Shown here one piece after another: positions 38,514-63,705 of a DNA stretch of 64,000 nucleotides (position 1 is its first letter; each line of letters opens with the position of its first letter). The notes beneath the pieces were generated by a model. The model was not told where the DNA came from. It did no database searches and saw nothing but the letters and a program-made list of their open reading frames with translations. This DNA is from Glandiceps talaboti (lineage: Eukaryota; Hemichordata; Enteropneusta; Spengelidae), in the NCBI RefSeq assembly GCF_964340395.1, contig NC_135554.1, positions 20,381,592 to 20,445,591 on the forward strand, given 5' to 3'. Made by a program: the position numbers and the translations under genes.

Positions 38514-41500
38514 CGTGTGTGTGTGTGTGTCTGTATGTATGTGTGTACGTACATACGTATGTAGAACAAATACTTAGCACACTAAACCCCTTATCTTAAA
38601 CATCTTATAGACACACATACATGAATTCACAATAAACTAACAACTGAATTAAACACATCATCATACAATATCAAAGTTGACAAAACTAGTGAACTCAATA
38701 CAATGTACTTTACTCACAGACAATTTAGTAAACATATTGTACTAGTAATTTCTATTTCATCTCACAGACTGTACACTAATTACCATTACTTACCAGGGCT
38801 ATCTCTCTATCTCACAGACTGTACACTAGTTACCGTTACTTACCAGGGCTATCTCTCTATCTCACAGACTCTACACTACCGGGGGTAGTTACCATTACTT
38901 ACCAGGGCTATTTCTCTAGCTAATTCTAGATATTTTTCTCCTTCATTGGGTGGTAATAGTTTTAGTACTCCTTGAAAACATTCCATGGCCTTTTTGTAAT
39001 CTTCCACTTTTTTATATAGATTACCTCGTTCCCATAGTAACCCAATATTGCTAGGATCATACTTGAGAGCTGTAGACAAAGAATTATGGATTTATTTACT
39101 ATTTTAGTTAAATTTCAAAGAACTTCACTGTTCTTCTATTATGCTGTTCAACTTCAACATTATGCCGTGGACATGGGACATCTATATCTGCATAACTCAT
39201 TTGCGTACAAGTATAGAATAATGTTTTTGGTATTTCACTGCAGTGCAATACTATTAGTATGGTAATAGCATGTGTAAACACTGTTGCAAGTAATCACTGG
39301 TACATACATAATAATAATTGGATCTTTCTTTTGTTAAGTACGGAATTTATCTACAGTTCTGTCAGACATCTGTTTAATCCTCATTTGACACAGTCCTTCA
39401 AGCAGGTAAGTAAATCCTACAACATCAGCTTGAGAATTGTCAACAGTGAAAACTGACCTTTGCCATAGCATAAGATAGCTTGTTTGATGTTATCTTGTTC
39501 TAGTGACATTTCTGCTAACTTCACCCATTCTTCAACATCTCGAGGACTTAGATGAGCAGCTATCAGGCAAAACTAAAAATGAAAATATCTGAATTATTCT
39601 CATGATAATTGTGATTACACAAATATGATGGGCCTGTGCATGTTCATGCATGCATATTTATACATCCATGGATGGAAAGTGTGACACAGCAAGTATGGAT
39701 GGAGTGTTACACAGCAAGCATGGATGGAAAGTATATCTACATACCTGTAAGGATCTTTCTATGTCTCCTTTCTCTTCATATATCATTCCTAATAACTGGA
39801 ACGGCTCATAACTACTTGGGGCTACAAAGAGTGAGAGTAAATATAAGTTAATACACTTTGGCACTACACAACTTTGCAGTATAGTTACATGATGTCATGC
39901 TTAGTGTGTGTGGTGAGACATTACTTGCAGGTCATATAAATTAAATATTGACAGCTTTCTTAGTTTCCCACCTCTTGAAACAATTACCCCAGAATTGATT
40001 GGGTAAAGGTTAAAAAGGTGTGAAGCTTCTTAAATTGTTTACTTCCCATAATACCTTGCTCTATTGTACAGAAGTCATCTTCTGACTTATAGCTAGATTT
40101 GCCAAATTTTCATAACTCTAGTTCAGAGTGGTCGCGTAATGTAGAATTTTTTTCCCTGAGCATGGAGAAATGCAGCTATGATAAAAACCAGCCTCACCTC
40201 TGTTCACCTTTATAACTAGCCTATATAAATACTATTGGTACTGGTAATGGTCCAGACATTCCAATACCACACACACACAGACTGTGTGAAATACTGGTGT
40301 ATTTTACCAACTATCTACCAACCCAATAATGAACTTTTACGGTTCTACACAGAGTAAAATTTCAATTCTCTCTCACCTTGTCGTATAATCTCCATACACA
40401 TTTTGATGGCATCTTCGTGGTCTCCCCTAGCAAAACACAGATTAGCTTCCCCCATTAAACCAGTCAATGCTTTGGGTACTCGATTTCTTCTCCCGCGGGA
40501 TTTCTTTTTCTGTTTCTTCCATTCCCTGTCAATTTTCATTTCCACTTCAAATGCATTGATTTCTGAAAAACAAATCAAAATGTAGCAATCAAGTCAAGGA
40601 TTCCTCAATGGCGTAATTTAATTTAATTCAATTCAATTCAATTCAATTCAACATTTTTGTCCTCATCAGAAATGTCTCTTTAACTTCACCCAAAAGAGAC
40701 AAAAATTCAATTTACACGTGACATATAGACAACTGAAATACTGATATACATACAATAAAGGAAATGAAGAACAGAATGTAAATAACATTAAGATTCAGCA
40801 CAATAAGACATTGATATGGTAATTTCTAAAATACCAGTGGACTATGAACCTGAATTGACACTATTTATTGTACTTGGTAAAAGTGACTTTTTAATTTAAA
40901 CATATTCTTTCAGGCAAGTGGCATTCTATAGCACCTGCCTGAAGGCAATAATTCAAATGGAGAATGCAAAGGGTGAGAGAGGTCATCGATGATAGCCAAT
41001 GCTGTCCTTGTAAAGTTCACATAGTTGGCGTTGTTGTCTACCTATCATCTTTCCTGCCATTTTAGTGATTCTAGCTACTAGTATCTTAATACAAAAAATG
41101 TACTTTGTCAACTTTCCATGACATACTGTTATATTTACATACACATAATGATGTACAAATAAAAGAGAATGTAAAGTACAAGCAAAGTAGACATGAAAAT
41201 GAAATATGGTAAAAAAAAAGAAGTAACTTTGACCTTCTCCTTGATCAGATTTTAATCAGATTGTTTATTTCTAAGAATGATGATAATGTTTATTTCTAAG
41301 AATGATGATAATAAAAAGTACCTTTTGACTCGTCCATATCAGTCACACCATCACTGTCTACATCAACATCATTCTCATTGTCATCATCTACCATCGCAGT
41401 GAAATCATTGAACGATAATTCACCTGAATGTTAAATTAGAATAATTGTCAGTTACAATGGGAATCCCATGTTTTAGCTTTTAGGATAACTCACATGAATG

Positions 41501-42486
41501 ATGTGTATTTATAGTGTGTCTGTTCTCCTGAGAGCTCCAGATACTTACAATTATTACACCTGGCATGCAAATCCAACAACAATGAAACTCACTTACTGTG
41601 AAGTCATTGTTTTTACAGTGAGATTCCATTTTATCATATATCATTTCTATGGCATTGGTTGATACTGTTGGGTTAAAACCCCATGCTTCAATCCCAGGTC
41701 CTTGCATAAATTACTGCATTTTTTTCAGTTGCGTCATAAAGATAAATACATAGGATCATCTTTGCATTCTGGACCAACTTTTTCTATAGTTCTCTTTTTT
41801 CACACCTAAATTGTAATGTTTTTATCTGAGCTGGGCCATTGCTGTATATCACACTCAAGGACTGTAGCTTCTGTACAGTTCAATGTATGTAGATTTTGTC
41901 AATACATTGTGAATTGTGTACACCCTGTATGTATATACATAATGTATATTAATAAATAATATAAACCTTTGAGATATGCCTGAGTAAGATCAGTTTTATC
42001 CATTGCTGTTGCATCAATTTCTTCATTTCCTTCATTTACAACTCTATCTTCATCACCAATGTTTTCCTCTTCATTCCGATCCTCCTCCTCATCATCATTG
42101 CTATCTTCATCACTGCCCCCCATGGCAACATCAACAATATCTTGACTGACACCACCCTGGGCGTAATTATGTTCAGATTCTCTGAATAATTCTGCTTGAG
42201 ATTCTTCCTCTGGATTTTCATCAATTTCCATCACCTGAAAATAATTTAGAACGTGGTATCCAACTGCGTTGTAATGTAACGTTATTTTTATAATTTTCGA
42301 GAGTTCGTTCGAATATAGATCATTTCATTTTTTTAAAATGAAAACCATAATCATGAATTGGTTTTGTTTGTTATTGCTTACGTTCTGTTGTTGTTGTTCA
42401 TTACGCGCATTCCATTCCTCAAACGTTATTTCTTCACGTAAATACTTCATAAGGTCCTCACGGTTGTTACCGAAGGGCGCAGCCAT
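30095..42486 (-). CDS. GTF3C3: General transcription factor 3C polypeptide 3 (TFIIIC102), 21 exons
   Basis: This TFIIIC subunit is a TPR scaffold that helps place TFIIIB at RNA polymerase III genes. Exons, 5' to 3': 42382-42486 (ATG), 41967-42234, 41322-41423, 40377-40562, 39745-39821, 39458-39572, 38903-39069, 38316-38403, 37553-37779, 36748-36832, 36028-36089, 35274-35454, 34640-34822, 34306-34383, 33447-33613, 32730-32816, 32246-32344, 31524-31599, 30999-31123, 30545-30632, 30095-30273 (TAG). Phases agree throughout and give 914 residues; human GTF3C3 is 886. Residues 36-158 are highly acidic and 159-190 basic; TPR repeats then run to the end. Diagnostic stretches include GLMGEANLCFARG, EWVKLAEMSLEQDNIKQAI, WLRYAECVNSLG, HNRFCLRLMLK, CILNGHNAFLSGSLKHAL, IGLTFIHMASQKY and AYNLSLIYQNSG. 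The start is supported by an in-frame ATG inside AAGATGGC. Tandem duplications span the donors of exons 7, 10 and 15 and the acceptor of exon 21; the exon-proximal site was taken in each case because it restores the family sequence. Confidence 0.95.
30254..30445 (-). repeat. Tandem array across the acceptor of GTF3C3 exon 21
   Basis: On the minus strand the acceptor stretch TTTGCATACAG then GTCT occurs three times exactly and once altered, with spacings of about 51, 46 and 46 bases. The acceptor ending at 30274 joins in frame to GLVHLAIHFYRKAL, as in the family. The unit lengths are not multiples of three, so use of an upstream copy would change the frame. Confidence 0.8.
32431..32612. repeat. 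(ACACAT)n followed by (CA)n
   Basis: A hexanucleotide-type array to about 32553, then a CA run to 32612, in GTF3C3 intron 16. Open frames on both strands are artefacts. Confidence 0.9.
32945..33143 (+). repeat. (CTGT)n with a ~60-bp higher-order repeat
   Basis: Three copies of GTCTGTCTGACCTCTATGTA embedded in CTGT runs, in GTF3C3 intron 15. Confidence 0.85.
33286..33480 (-). repeat. 36-bp tandem array across the donor of GTF3C3 exon 15
   Basis: The exon ends in codons for QFTKDPVKLK followed by GTAAGT. On the minus strand this exon tail plus donor repeats with a 36-base period, giving good donors at 33445-33446 and 33409-33410. A shortened third copy lacks the donor, and more diverged copies have donors at 33347-33348 and 33311-33312. 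Use of the second donor would add 12 residues (VSQFTKDPVKLK) in frame. Confidence 0.85.
34206..34264 (+). repeat. (GGTT)n microsatellite
   Basis: GGGT units passing into about 12 GGTT units, about 40 bases intronic of the exon 14 donor of GTF3C3. Confidence 0.9.
36347..36794 (-). repeat. 63-bp x7 tandem array duplicating the exon 10 end and splice donor of GTF3C3
   Basis: On the minus strand the last part of exon 10 encodes MGDLYLDVAEAYVDTG, one TPR helix, ending ACTG and then GTAAGT. This unit, with 15 bases that would be intron (KLVGE if translated), is repeated seven times at exactly 63 bases and followed by a partial eighth. All seven copies keep a full GTAAGT donor, with GT at 36746-36747, 36683-36684, 36620-36621, 36557-36558, 36494-36495, 36431-36432 and 36368-36369. 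The whole array is open in the frame of the exon. Because 63 is divisible by three, any donor would join in frame to exon 11 (QYQEAKPILATLVNSHKYNL), each step adding 21 residues. The first donor gives the ancestral protein. Confidence 0.92.
38471..38535 (+). repeat. (GT)n microsatellite
   Basis: GT run with a few GC interruptions in GTF3C3 intron 7. Confidence 0.9.
38770..38935 (-). repeat. Three-copy array across the donor of GTF3C3 exon 7
   Basis: On the minus strand the exon end ATAGCCCTG and donor GTAAGTAA, with about 40 bases of intron, occur three times at spacings of 59 and 50 bases (donor GT at 38901-38902, 38842-38843, 38792-38793). Read-through from the first donor meets a stop within 30 bases, so only the exon-proximal copy fits the protein. 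Confidence 0.8.
40610..41062 (-). mobile_element. 3' end of an L2/CR1-like LINE (pseudogene fragment)
   Basis: On the minus strand, after a frameshift near 41010, a frame reads ALAIIDDLSHPLHSPFELL then PSGRCYRMPLA and a stop. The HPLH and LLPSGRRYR pattern is typical of the C-terminal end of L2/CR1-type reverse transcriptases. About 300 bases of AT-rich tail follow, ending in (TTGAA)n, a common LINE 3' tail. It is 5'-truncated and broken, in GTF3C3 intron 3. Confidence 0.6.
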
Positions 42487-42990
42487 CTTGACTAAGTATA
42501 TAGGATTAAACCAAACAGAGGAATGATTTTTATTTTGTTTTATTTTTAAAATTTATAATGTATTCTTAACATCAATATCTTATTTAAAAAAGTGCATAAT
42601 ACATATACAATTATTTATATTTTGGTGATTTGAAAGGAATAGTTCATAGTATCCAGAGATAAAATGATAATAGTGTACATTTGTTTTAGGGTAGCCCAGA
42701 CGGCCGTCCCTTCATAATAGTAGTAGCGTCCAAGAGTAATTGACCTCTGACCCATACAACAACATGTGAACCATCCAAATAGTGAAAACCTGAACATGTG
42801 TGTTATCACTGTTAGTCAGTGTTCCATTAAAGCTATTCTGTGTATATGATGTAAACCATGATAGCACGAGTTCCAGGCTTGATGTTGAATAGTGTTGCAA
42901 AGTTGGTGGTGATGTGTTTTCCCAGAAATCTAAAGTAAACATAAGGATTTATCAAGCTGTTCACTATCATCAATCATTCAATGTTTGGTC
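42487..42990. promoter_or_regulatory. Head-to-head spacer of GTF3C3 and LRRC41, probable bidirectional promoter
   Basis: The two start codons are 504 bases apart on opposite strands. The GTF3C3 start lies in CAAGATGGCTGCG, which matches the YY1 core AAGATGGC common at TATA-less housekeeping promoters. A perfect TGACGTCA (CRE) lies at 43004-43011, just inside the LRRC41 start region. No clear TATA box or CpG-rich block was seen. Promoter function is inferred from the arrangement. Confidence 0.5.
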
Positions 42991-55445
<12,455 letters not shown>

Positions 55446-55767
55446 TGTGACTTTGACCTTGACCTTGACCTTGATTTCCTATATGTTGGAAATGTCAACA
55501 TTCACAAGAAATCATACATATAGAGATTGTTTGTATCTCAGTGAGATTTTCATTAAGTTGATGTTGTCATTGCGGTTTCTAAAGTGCACACTTTTGTTGT
55601 CATAACATGCCTTGAATCCATTATCCATGTTGTTCTGTTCTACAGTGCAAGTAGAGGAAACGAAATGCACACAAGTTAATATGGAATCCATGCTGTTCTG
55701 GTTGATTATTTGAAATAATATGTAGCGTAAAATCAATTCTGGCCTGTTAAACAGTATTTCTCAGGGA

Positions 55768-55773
55768 AATAAA
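55768..55773 (+). terminator. Candidate poly(A) signal of LRRC41
   Basis: AATAAA 323 bases after the stop codon; another hexamer lies near 56053. Confidence 0.4.
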
Positions 55774-56203
55774 ATGGCCAGTTGTCAACATGGAACCCAG
55801 GCTGTACTATCCCATAGCATGAAATACACTATAGTTTTGAATTGTATCACTACTGTTGTGTTATAAATACACTGTAGCATGGAATTAATTTTGTACTTTT
55901 CCAAAACAGACTGAAGAAGTCCTGTGTTGGTTGTCGTTGTGGCATCACAAACTAAGGTAAAGTCCCTTGTTGAGTAAACAGAGATATGTGTTTTAACTTG
56001 TTTCAGTTAGTGTATCTACACAAAGTGAGAGGGGGGAGGTTAGGAGATAGAGAAATAAATAAATTTAATGTAATGTAACAGTACAAGGTGAATTGGATCA
56101 ATTATTTATGTGAAAATGTTATGCAAGCTTTTTTTCAGCAGTGTTATAACAAACTCCCTTTTTTCACAAGATGGACAGAAAAATTACTCTTGCTCACAAA
56201 AGT

Positions 56204-56265
<62 letters not shown>

Positions 56266-56361
56266 CATACATACATACATACATACATACATACATACAT
56301 ACATACATACATACATACATACATACATACATACATACATACATACATACATACATACATA
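56204..56361. repeat. (GA)n then (CATA)n compound microsatellite
   Basis: GA units to about 56262, then 24 perfect CATA units from 56266, then GATA/GACA-rich DNA to about 56420. The rest of 55774-57200 shows nothing further. Confidence 0.95.
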
Positions 56362-57209
56362 GAGAGACATACAGGGAGATAGACAGATAGATAGACAACC
56401 AGACAAACAGACAGACAGGGGAAGAGGAGGTGGAGACAGAGATCAATTCCATGATAGCAGTGAAACTGGATCAATTTCATCTGAGTTGAAATGTGACAAG
56501 TGTTGATCACTTAAGGCAGTTTTATCAAGCATGTACTGATTTAAGACAGATTTAATGAGAATTGACCAATTCATTACTCTACCATGTCACTATCTGTGAT
56601 GAGGAAAACAGTCAGTCAGACTAGAGACAAGAATTTTAGTTTCATGAATCAAAATAATTTACATCTCTCTGACATTTATACACAAAGTGATAACATACAA
56701 CATAACACATCAGAATTTAATGTCTTGATAGTTACATAAGTCAAGTCAAATTTCTGCTATTGTGTTACTTTTTTTTCAATGTTTTCCATGGGTTCAAATT
56801 TCATGATGTCCATTTTAAGTTTATTCACAAAGTGTAAATTTCACATTATAAAATTTTATAAACTTTTTAGCTAAAATTATTTTGCAAACCTATTTTAGTA
56901 AAACTATGGAGAAATGAATATTGCATGAAATATGTTGTTTTGTCATATTGACGTCAGCACACTACATTAATAACTAATAGCTATGATTTTATTTGGATAT
57001 GCAATTCTTTCAAATTTCTTCTTTTGTCTTGAGAGAATTCAGGCTTTTTTTATAGAAAGGTATTACAATTCAATATCAGGAGTTATTTTCTCATAAGAAT
57101 TATATTATAAAGTACCGATTAACTTTTGATGAGAACTTCTAGTCACAATTTCCATAGTTTGGTTTTCTTTCCTCCTGCCTCACGGTGGAAAGACCCAAAT
57201 GAATATTGT

Positions 57210-57575
57210 TCCATGGAATGACCTGAAATGTCTTGAAATGGACATGATGGCAGGCAATCAATTAAATGACCTGGAATGTCAGGAAATGAACGTGGTGGAA
57301 GGCAACCCATGGAATGACCTAAAATGTCAGGAAATGGACATGGTTCCAGGTTATTTGTTGAAAGACCTGAAGTCTTGGAAAGGACATCTAACTATCGAAA
57401 GACCCAAAGTGTCTTGACTGGACGGTGATTCCAGGTTATCCATGGAAAGGCCTGAAGCATCTTGAAATGGACATGGTTGCAGGCTATCCATAGAAAGATC
57501 TGAAGTGTCATGAAATAGACATGGCGCCAGGCTATCCATGGAAAGGGCTAAAGTGTCAAGAAACTGACATGTAGG
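57210..57575 (+). repeat. 54-bp minisatellite, ~7 units
   Basis: Units contain GACCTGAAATGTCTTGAAAT, GGACATGGTTCCAGG and a CCATGGAA joint. The first four units are open in one frame at 18 codons per unit (WNDLKCQEMDM type) over 57199-57417, then a stop. No homology to a known protein is recognised. Confidence 0.8.
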
Positions 57576-57589
57576 ACTAATGTTTCCAG

Positions 57590-60500
57590 GCTTAACTTAA
57601 CATTACAGCTGATCAAAAGCTTAGTGATACATCATTACTTTGTATTACTGTATAGGTAAAATAACATCACAACTGCTGATGTATGAAACCAATGATCAGG
57701 TCAATGACTCTGCAGTCCACCCACTTGACGATTTAACTGTATCCTGGTATTTTAATGATGTTGTTTTCTAAATCCATCCAACAAACCTGTGCTAAAGTTG
57801 CATCAATGGCCAATTAGAAGTAAACAGTTTTGACAGCTTGCATAATTACAGTAACTCTGAATTAGTAACTTACATAGCATAACATAATTAACAGAAGTCA
57901 TAACCAGACAGTCGACTGTGGCGTGTGCTTCTTTTTGAAATTGACAGTAAATATAGTGCAATTGCACAATGCAAAATAAAAAAAACTGCAGTGAAAACTA
58001 CGAGTAAATTGCTGAATTTCATGAATTTGTAAATGGATTTTCAGTTGTATTCAAATACAGTATAAAAACTTGAATAGTTTTGTATCTCGATCGGCTTTTT
58101 CAAGCAGTTTTTTTTCAACTACAGTAGTATAGAGTTGTCATGCTTGGTTGACACATGCAACTGTAGACAGCCTTCTAATAACTTACACAGACCGTTAAAA
58201 GTAAAAGTACGGTGAAAATTAATGAGTCTGTGTTATTCAGAGTATGAATTTATGTTATTGATATTGGGTGGAGACTGCAAACATTTATGACATTATAATT
58301 GCATATGACCGCCATGATAGTATTACCGTTATGAAATATGGACAACAAATCATACCAAGGGAGTAAAATGAACCCATAATTGAAATAACAGAGGTAGGGG
58401 AATATAATATATATGGTTGATCGGTTGAAGATCGTTCTTCCATGGTACCGTACGTCCGATCATAACCACTGCTGTACTCGTATTGTATGTCTGTGAGAAA
58501 ACATATTGTTCTCTTTAGTTTTCAAGTTTTAATCCTGTCGTAGGTCAAGTCCCAAAATAGAATAACTATGTTAAAAGATACATGTTTTTGTAAACGTTTC
58601 ACTTGTGTATGAGAGTATTGTTTTGTTTTTGTACTGTCCTTTAATTCTTTTCTCTGTATTCGCCTTTCGAGGACGAAAAGATAAGAACTTCTTTAACTCG
58701 TAAATTTTAACAATGGAATTTTTTTTTTCCATTTACATGTATGTTGTCAATATCTTGTCTCAATTTTTCCATCTCCACATTATGTCAAAGACAATAGTCT
58801 GTTGTCTTGATCATTATTTTAACAATCCCCATCGCATACCTTTCTAGCACAAAGTTCAGTTCATGGTATTGGGAACACATACCAAACCAATGTTCAAACA
58901 CAGGGAGATGAGATGGCAAACATATCATATAAATATTATATTACTGGATGTTCAACGCCTGACACAAGACAGACAGCGGCCACTAACTACACATGTTACA
59001 CTCGATACCAACTTGGCAGGAGTCCAAGAAATCAACTGAGTCATCCATCCATTAGTCGTCTATTGTTTCATAGTGCTTACATTTCACTACATACCATATT
59101 TCTTCACAGCTGTGGACATGTTGTTTAACCAAATTTCTGTTTTCAGTCGTTTGTTGGGTTTTTTTTCGGAGTTCTGGTGGGTGTTGATTAATGTATTTGT
59201 GTTGGTGGTTTACTGATTAATATGTATTGACGGCCATATGTAGTTTTTATACCAAGATACTAAATATCAGTTTATCGAAGATTCTTTTGTATGATATCTA
59301 TCAGATTAAATATATATGTCATTGCCCTTTCGTCATGTTATTTTCTGATTTATGAAGATTATCATTATTTTTATTTTTTGAATCGAGTTTGTTTCCACCG
59401 TTTGTGTTTGGTATTTGGTTGATACATACTGGGATTTGTAAGAAGAAAAATAAAAACTACCCCCCCCCCCCCAAGAAAAAAAGAAAAAAAAGAAAAAAAC
59501 TCTTTATATATCGTGTCAACACTGTCGTCAGCTGTGTACGTGAATCCAATCAAATATGATGACGGCGTCAATTATTTGCGTCCAACTATCGCGATAATCG
59601 CGTTAGGTATCGACGTGGTGTCTAGACCAACCGGGTGGCTATCACTCAACGCTCCGTGACCCAACAACATGGTGTATTTATTATGACAAACATTTGCCAG
59701 GCCGGCCAGGCGTACTCAACAGATGAATCGCGTTCAATTACACGAAAATAACAACGCTTTTGTGAAACAATGATGAAATGAACAACAGCAATCTGTTCCA
59801 GATTTCAATGAGAATATAGTTAGTATAGTGGTGAAAGAGAGAACATCAATTTGGTACAAAGCCTTGCCTTTAAAATAATTTTAATAAATGTAACGTTTCT
59901 TTGGATATCAGAAAGTATAGAGTTTTCGAAAGAAATCAAATATATAGAGATTTATATAGATAGTGTGTCTATTAGATGTCTTACTTCATATATTTGTAGT
60001 AATACTGCTTGGGTATTTATTCACTTTGACGTCTTCAAAGCAGTAGGAAATGTATGTCTATCCGACAGTGTCTTTAGAATCACTCACTGTCTAACTTTTA
60101 AAGTTTCCGAAACAAGGCCAAAGGAAATTTGTATTTTAAAGTCCATTTCAAGACTATTAACTTTTTTAATGTCCATTTCAAAAAGGCGACACGTACGTTT
60201 GTTTTGGGGGTTTTTTTGTGTGCTGTTTTGTTTGTTTGTTTGTTTGTTTGTTTGTTTTGTCAAATACAGTATGTTATGACCTGAAAATATAATCGCTTGA
60301 AATGAAACTGGCGAATGTTACGTTACAGAATAACTTTATGATATTTTTTGAGGTTTGCCGCCCATAAAATCCAAGTCTGAGAATCGATGTTAATTTCATG
60401 ACTGGTTGATATGATATCGAATTTTCATACACATTATATACGATGGAACCTACAAAGAACTGCGGTATGTCTTAACGACCTCTGCTTTGGCCTAACACTG

Positions 60501-63160
60501 TGGTTAAACGTAGAAAATTAATATTTCTAAAACTTGAATTTTGATCACCGTGTCCCCCGTACGTTACCGGCATTTATGTGTAACCTCTTTTCACCTAGAT
60601 ACCTCCCAGAGTGAGTTATGAAGGCCCTGTGGACGTTCGTTCTGGGACACAAGGACAAGAGTCGATTACAGGCATACCGAAATACTAAACTAAATACATG
60701 ACATGCCACGACCCAATAAATGCGTTGTGTTGATCCCAACCATACCACATAAATCAATCAAGCAATTTAAAATCCTTATTTTCCCCTTACCGAATATATT
60801 CGCCTTGCCTCATCATCATCACCACCACGTACGCAGGAAACTTGTCGCATCGGGTCACTTTGTGAGCAACGTTTAGTACGCAATTATCGTCCAAACAGTC
60901 GTCCGATTTTATTGTACAACATAAATGAAAAATTCTCGTCGGTATAACGCCATCGTTATTTATTATAAAACATATCAAGTTACGTAAAATTCGCACCCAA
61001 TATCACATAGGTTATTATCTGTTGCTCGTGCAGATGCTTTATTCACGATCACGTCACTGTATTGCTTTTCGGAGAGATGAAAATTATCACAGATTAATGA
61101 ACTAAAATTGTTGAAGCTTAATTTGCGGAGATATATGAAAGAAAGGTCATTTTGTATTTTCAATTTTTAGAGTCATGAGGCCACAATAAAAAAATGGTGT
61201 GTTTCCGATCGATAACCCGACCGACCCTAGTTTAAGCCCACGACCCTATATATTTTTTGCATGCAACATTTGCAAAATGGTAATAATTTACTTCTATTTC
61301 CGTGTACATCTTTATGCCATTGCCTCATCTGTGGTCACTTTTTTTTTTAATCGTACTCCAGAGAAAACAACAGGTTCTTTGGACTACAACAGTACAGTGT
61401 GCATAACGTGTTCTTCTACTTAACTTATAATGGTGATAATTTACTTCTTTTACACCTCATCAAACTCTCACAAAAGCATTGTGACCGACAAGTATCTTAT
61501 CTTGGGGTCTAAGTAATTAAAAAAGATTAATAAAATAAAATTCCGACCTATCTACTCTATTTTCTGAAGTCATGTTATCGGAATCAATTTTGTTTAATTT
61601 TGAATTGATTCGTGCGCGACTAATAGAGTGGCTAAATAGACTAAATAGCTAAATAGACATGTGTTTGATTAATCCGTGTTTGACACGGAAATAAAGACTC
61701 GGTGATACACACCTATTATTAAAGCTCACAGTTAACCACGCTTCCTCACAAAGTGATTCTCCAAATATGTTATATTCTTAAATTTAGTTTCAACTTCTGT
61801 GTAAGTATGTTTGTGAAAGGCACGGTTAGCATTTTAAAATAAAAAAAAAGTCACTGTGTTATTTAATGCTACAGTGTAAGATTTCATAACGCCTAGTCAT
61901 CGGAAACAATTAATATCGTACTGAGCTACAATTTCAACTATTGATATTCTATCTGTGTTATATCTTGATTTGATATTGCGTGATGTAGTTTACCGTGACT
62001 CAGAAAACATAAATAACACAGTCTTTTCCTTTAGTAAAATCCATACATGAAATCTGTGAATCATCCCCATCATTCTTCCCATTCCCACAGAGGGCAGTGT
62101 ACATACACGTCACTCTCGTTTGAGTTGTACATCGGCTCGGGTTTTGTTTAATTTGTGCATATTCTTGACCACTCTCATCAAACTATTTATTTCTTTTTAA
62201 GAAGTAAAGAAACTTTCTAAGAAAATAAGTGTAGAGAAAAAGAAGGAGAGAAAATAAGTGTAGAAAATATCGTTATTATTGTATAAATTTCAACTAGCCC
62301 TTAGGTATAATGAAACATAAAAAAAAAAAAACAGTTTCTATGCTAGCACCATGATACGACAGTGGGATAAAATTCAGACTGTATAGAAAAATTGAAATAA
62401 ATATTAAGAAATTATAACCTTCATAACTGTACGGTCTGTACTTTCTGCAGCAGTCGAACAGCGCAGTGTGGGAAATCGACCTGACTTTTTCACCGTTCAA
62501 GTTTCTGTACGTTATAACCATATAGAGTTACACAAATAACGTTTTAAAAAGATTGAATCGTTATAAATCCAATTTAAAGTTTCAGCGAAACCAAAACCGA
62601 ACTATAGACACGTGGGGATTCGTGAAACGCCCACAGCAATTTCACATACAAGTCATATGTGAGAAGCCGAGTCGTGCTGAATTGAAACCTCAAATCTTGA
62701 TTGTGCGTGTGACTTCTTGTATACTCAGAACAGCTGAATCGCTCTACGAATACTGCTTGCGTGTGCAGTGACATAGGGGCGTGTTAGTGTAGTGTTTCTC
62801 ATAGTGTTGATAGAGATTGATACATTTGTAGCAACAGGATTTGTAATATTTTTCCTTTAAAACACGTACCCCTGTGGTGCGTGATAGGTGATCAACTTTC
62901 AACTTCGCGCACACAAATAATAATATAGCTTTCGAAGCTCAAATTTCACAATTACTTGTTTCATAAGTTTAATTGCATGGTTATAGCCATGTCATGACAG
63001 AAGAGCGTGAATTCCTTCAAGTTATTGTGTTTACAGTGGGGGGGGGGGGGAGTTGGATACTTTTTAGCTTCTCAGTATGTATCCCGATCCCCGGATGTAC
63101 AACGGGTCGAATTCGGGAGTTGAAGCTTACTACCTTGCGACCACTAGCTCTATAGTAATA
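57590..63160. other. Intergenic region without a supportable gene
   Basis: Open frames here are short, without conserved domains or consistent splice partners. A (GTTT)n run lies at 60230-60258 and short C or A runs at 59460-59500. From about 59500 to 62900 CpG dinucleotides look more frequent than in the introns, so a regulatory or 5' gene region further right is possible but not shown. Confidence 0.5.
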
Positions 63161-63389
<229 letters not shown>

Positions 63390-63441
63390 TGATAGCTCTC
63401 CAAGGTGATCGAGCACTCTACTTGGCGAAAGAAGAATGAAA

Positions 63442-63563
<122 letters not shown>

Positions 63564-63649
63564 CTCGGTGAGTATCAATCTGCTAAGACAGTGCTCTATA
63601 CCGCAGTGGCAGAGCGTAATAGTTTTGGTAGTACTGGAACTCTTTCTTG

Positions 63650-63693
63650 GTTGTAACTCGGAGTTTCACGCATGGCGCGATCATCAGACAACT
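63650..63693 (-). ncRNA. Hammerhead-ribozyme-like motif, minus strand
   Basis: Exact mirror of the plus-strand motif at 63706-63749: CTGATGA at 63681-63687 and GAAAC at 63663-63667 on the minus strand. See the plus-strand entry for the fold. Confidence 0.45.
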
Positions 63694-63705
63694 CGAGACA
63701 ACAAG

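Noticed and set aside
59851-60279. 142-codon open frame
   Set aside because: No recognisable domain; it ends in a (GTTT)n run, and no splice sites or homology support it.
62553-62774. 72-codon open frame with a mirrored open frame on the other strand
   Set aside because: Both strands are open by chance over a short length; no conserved motif or start context.
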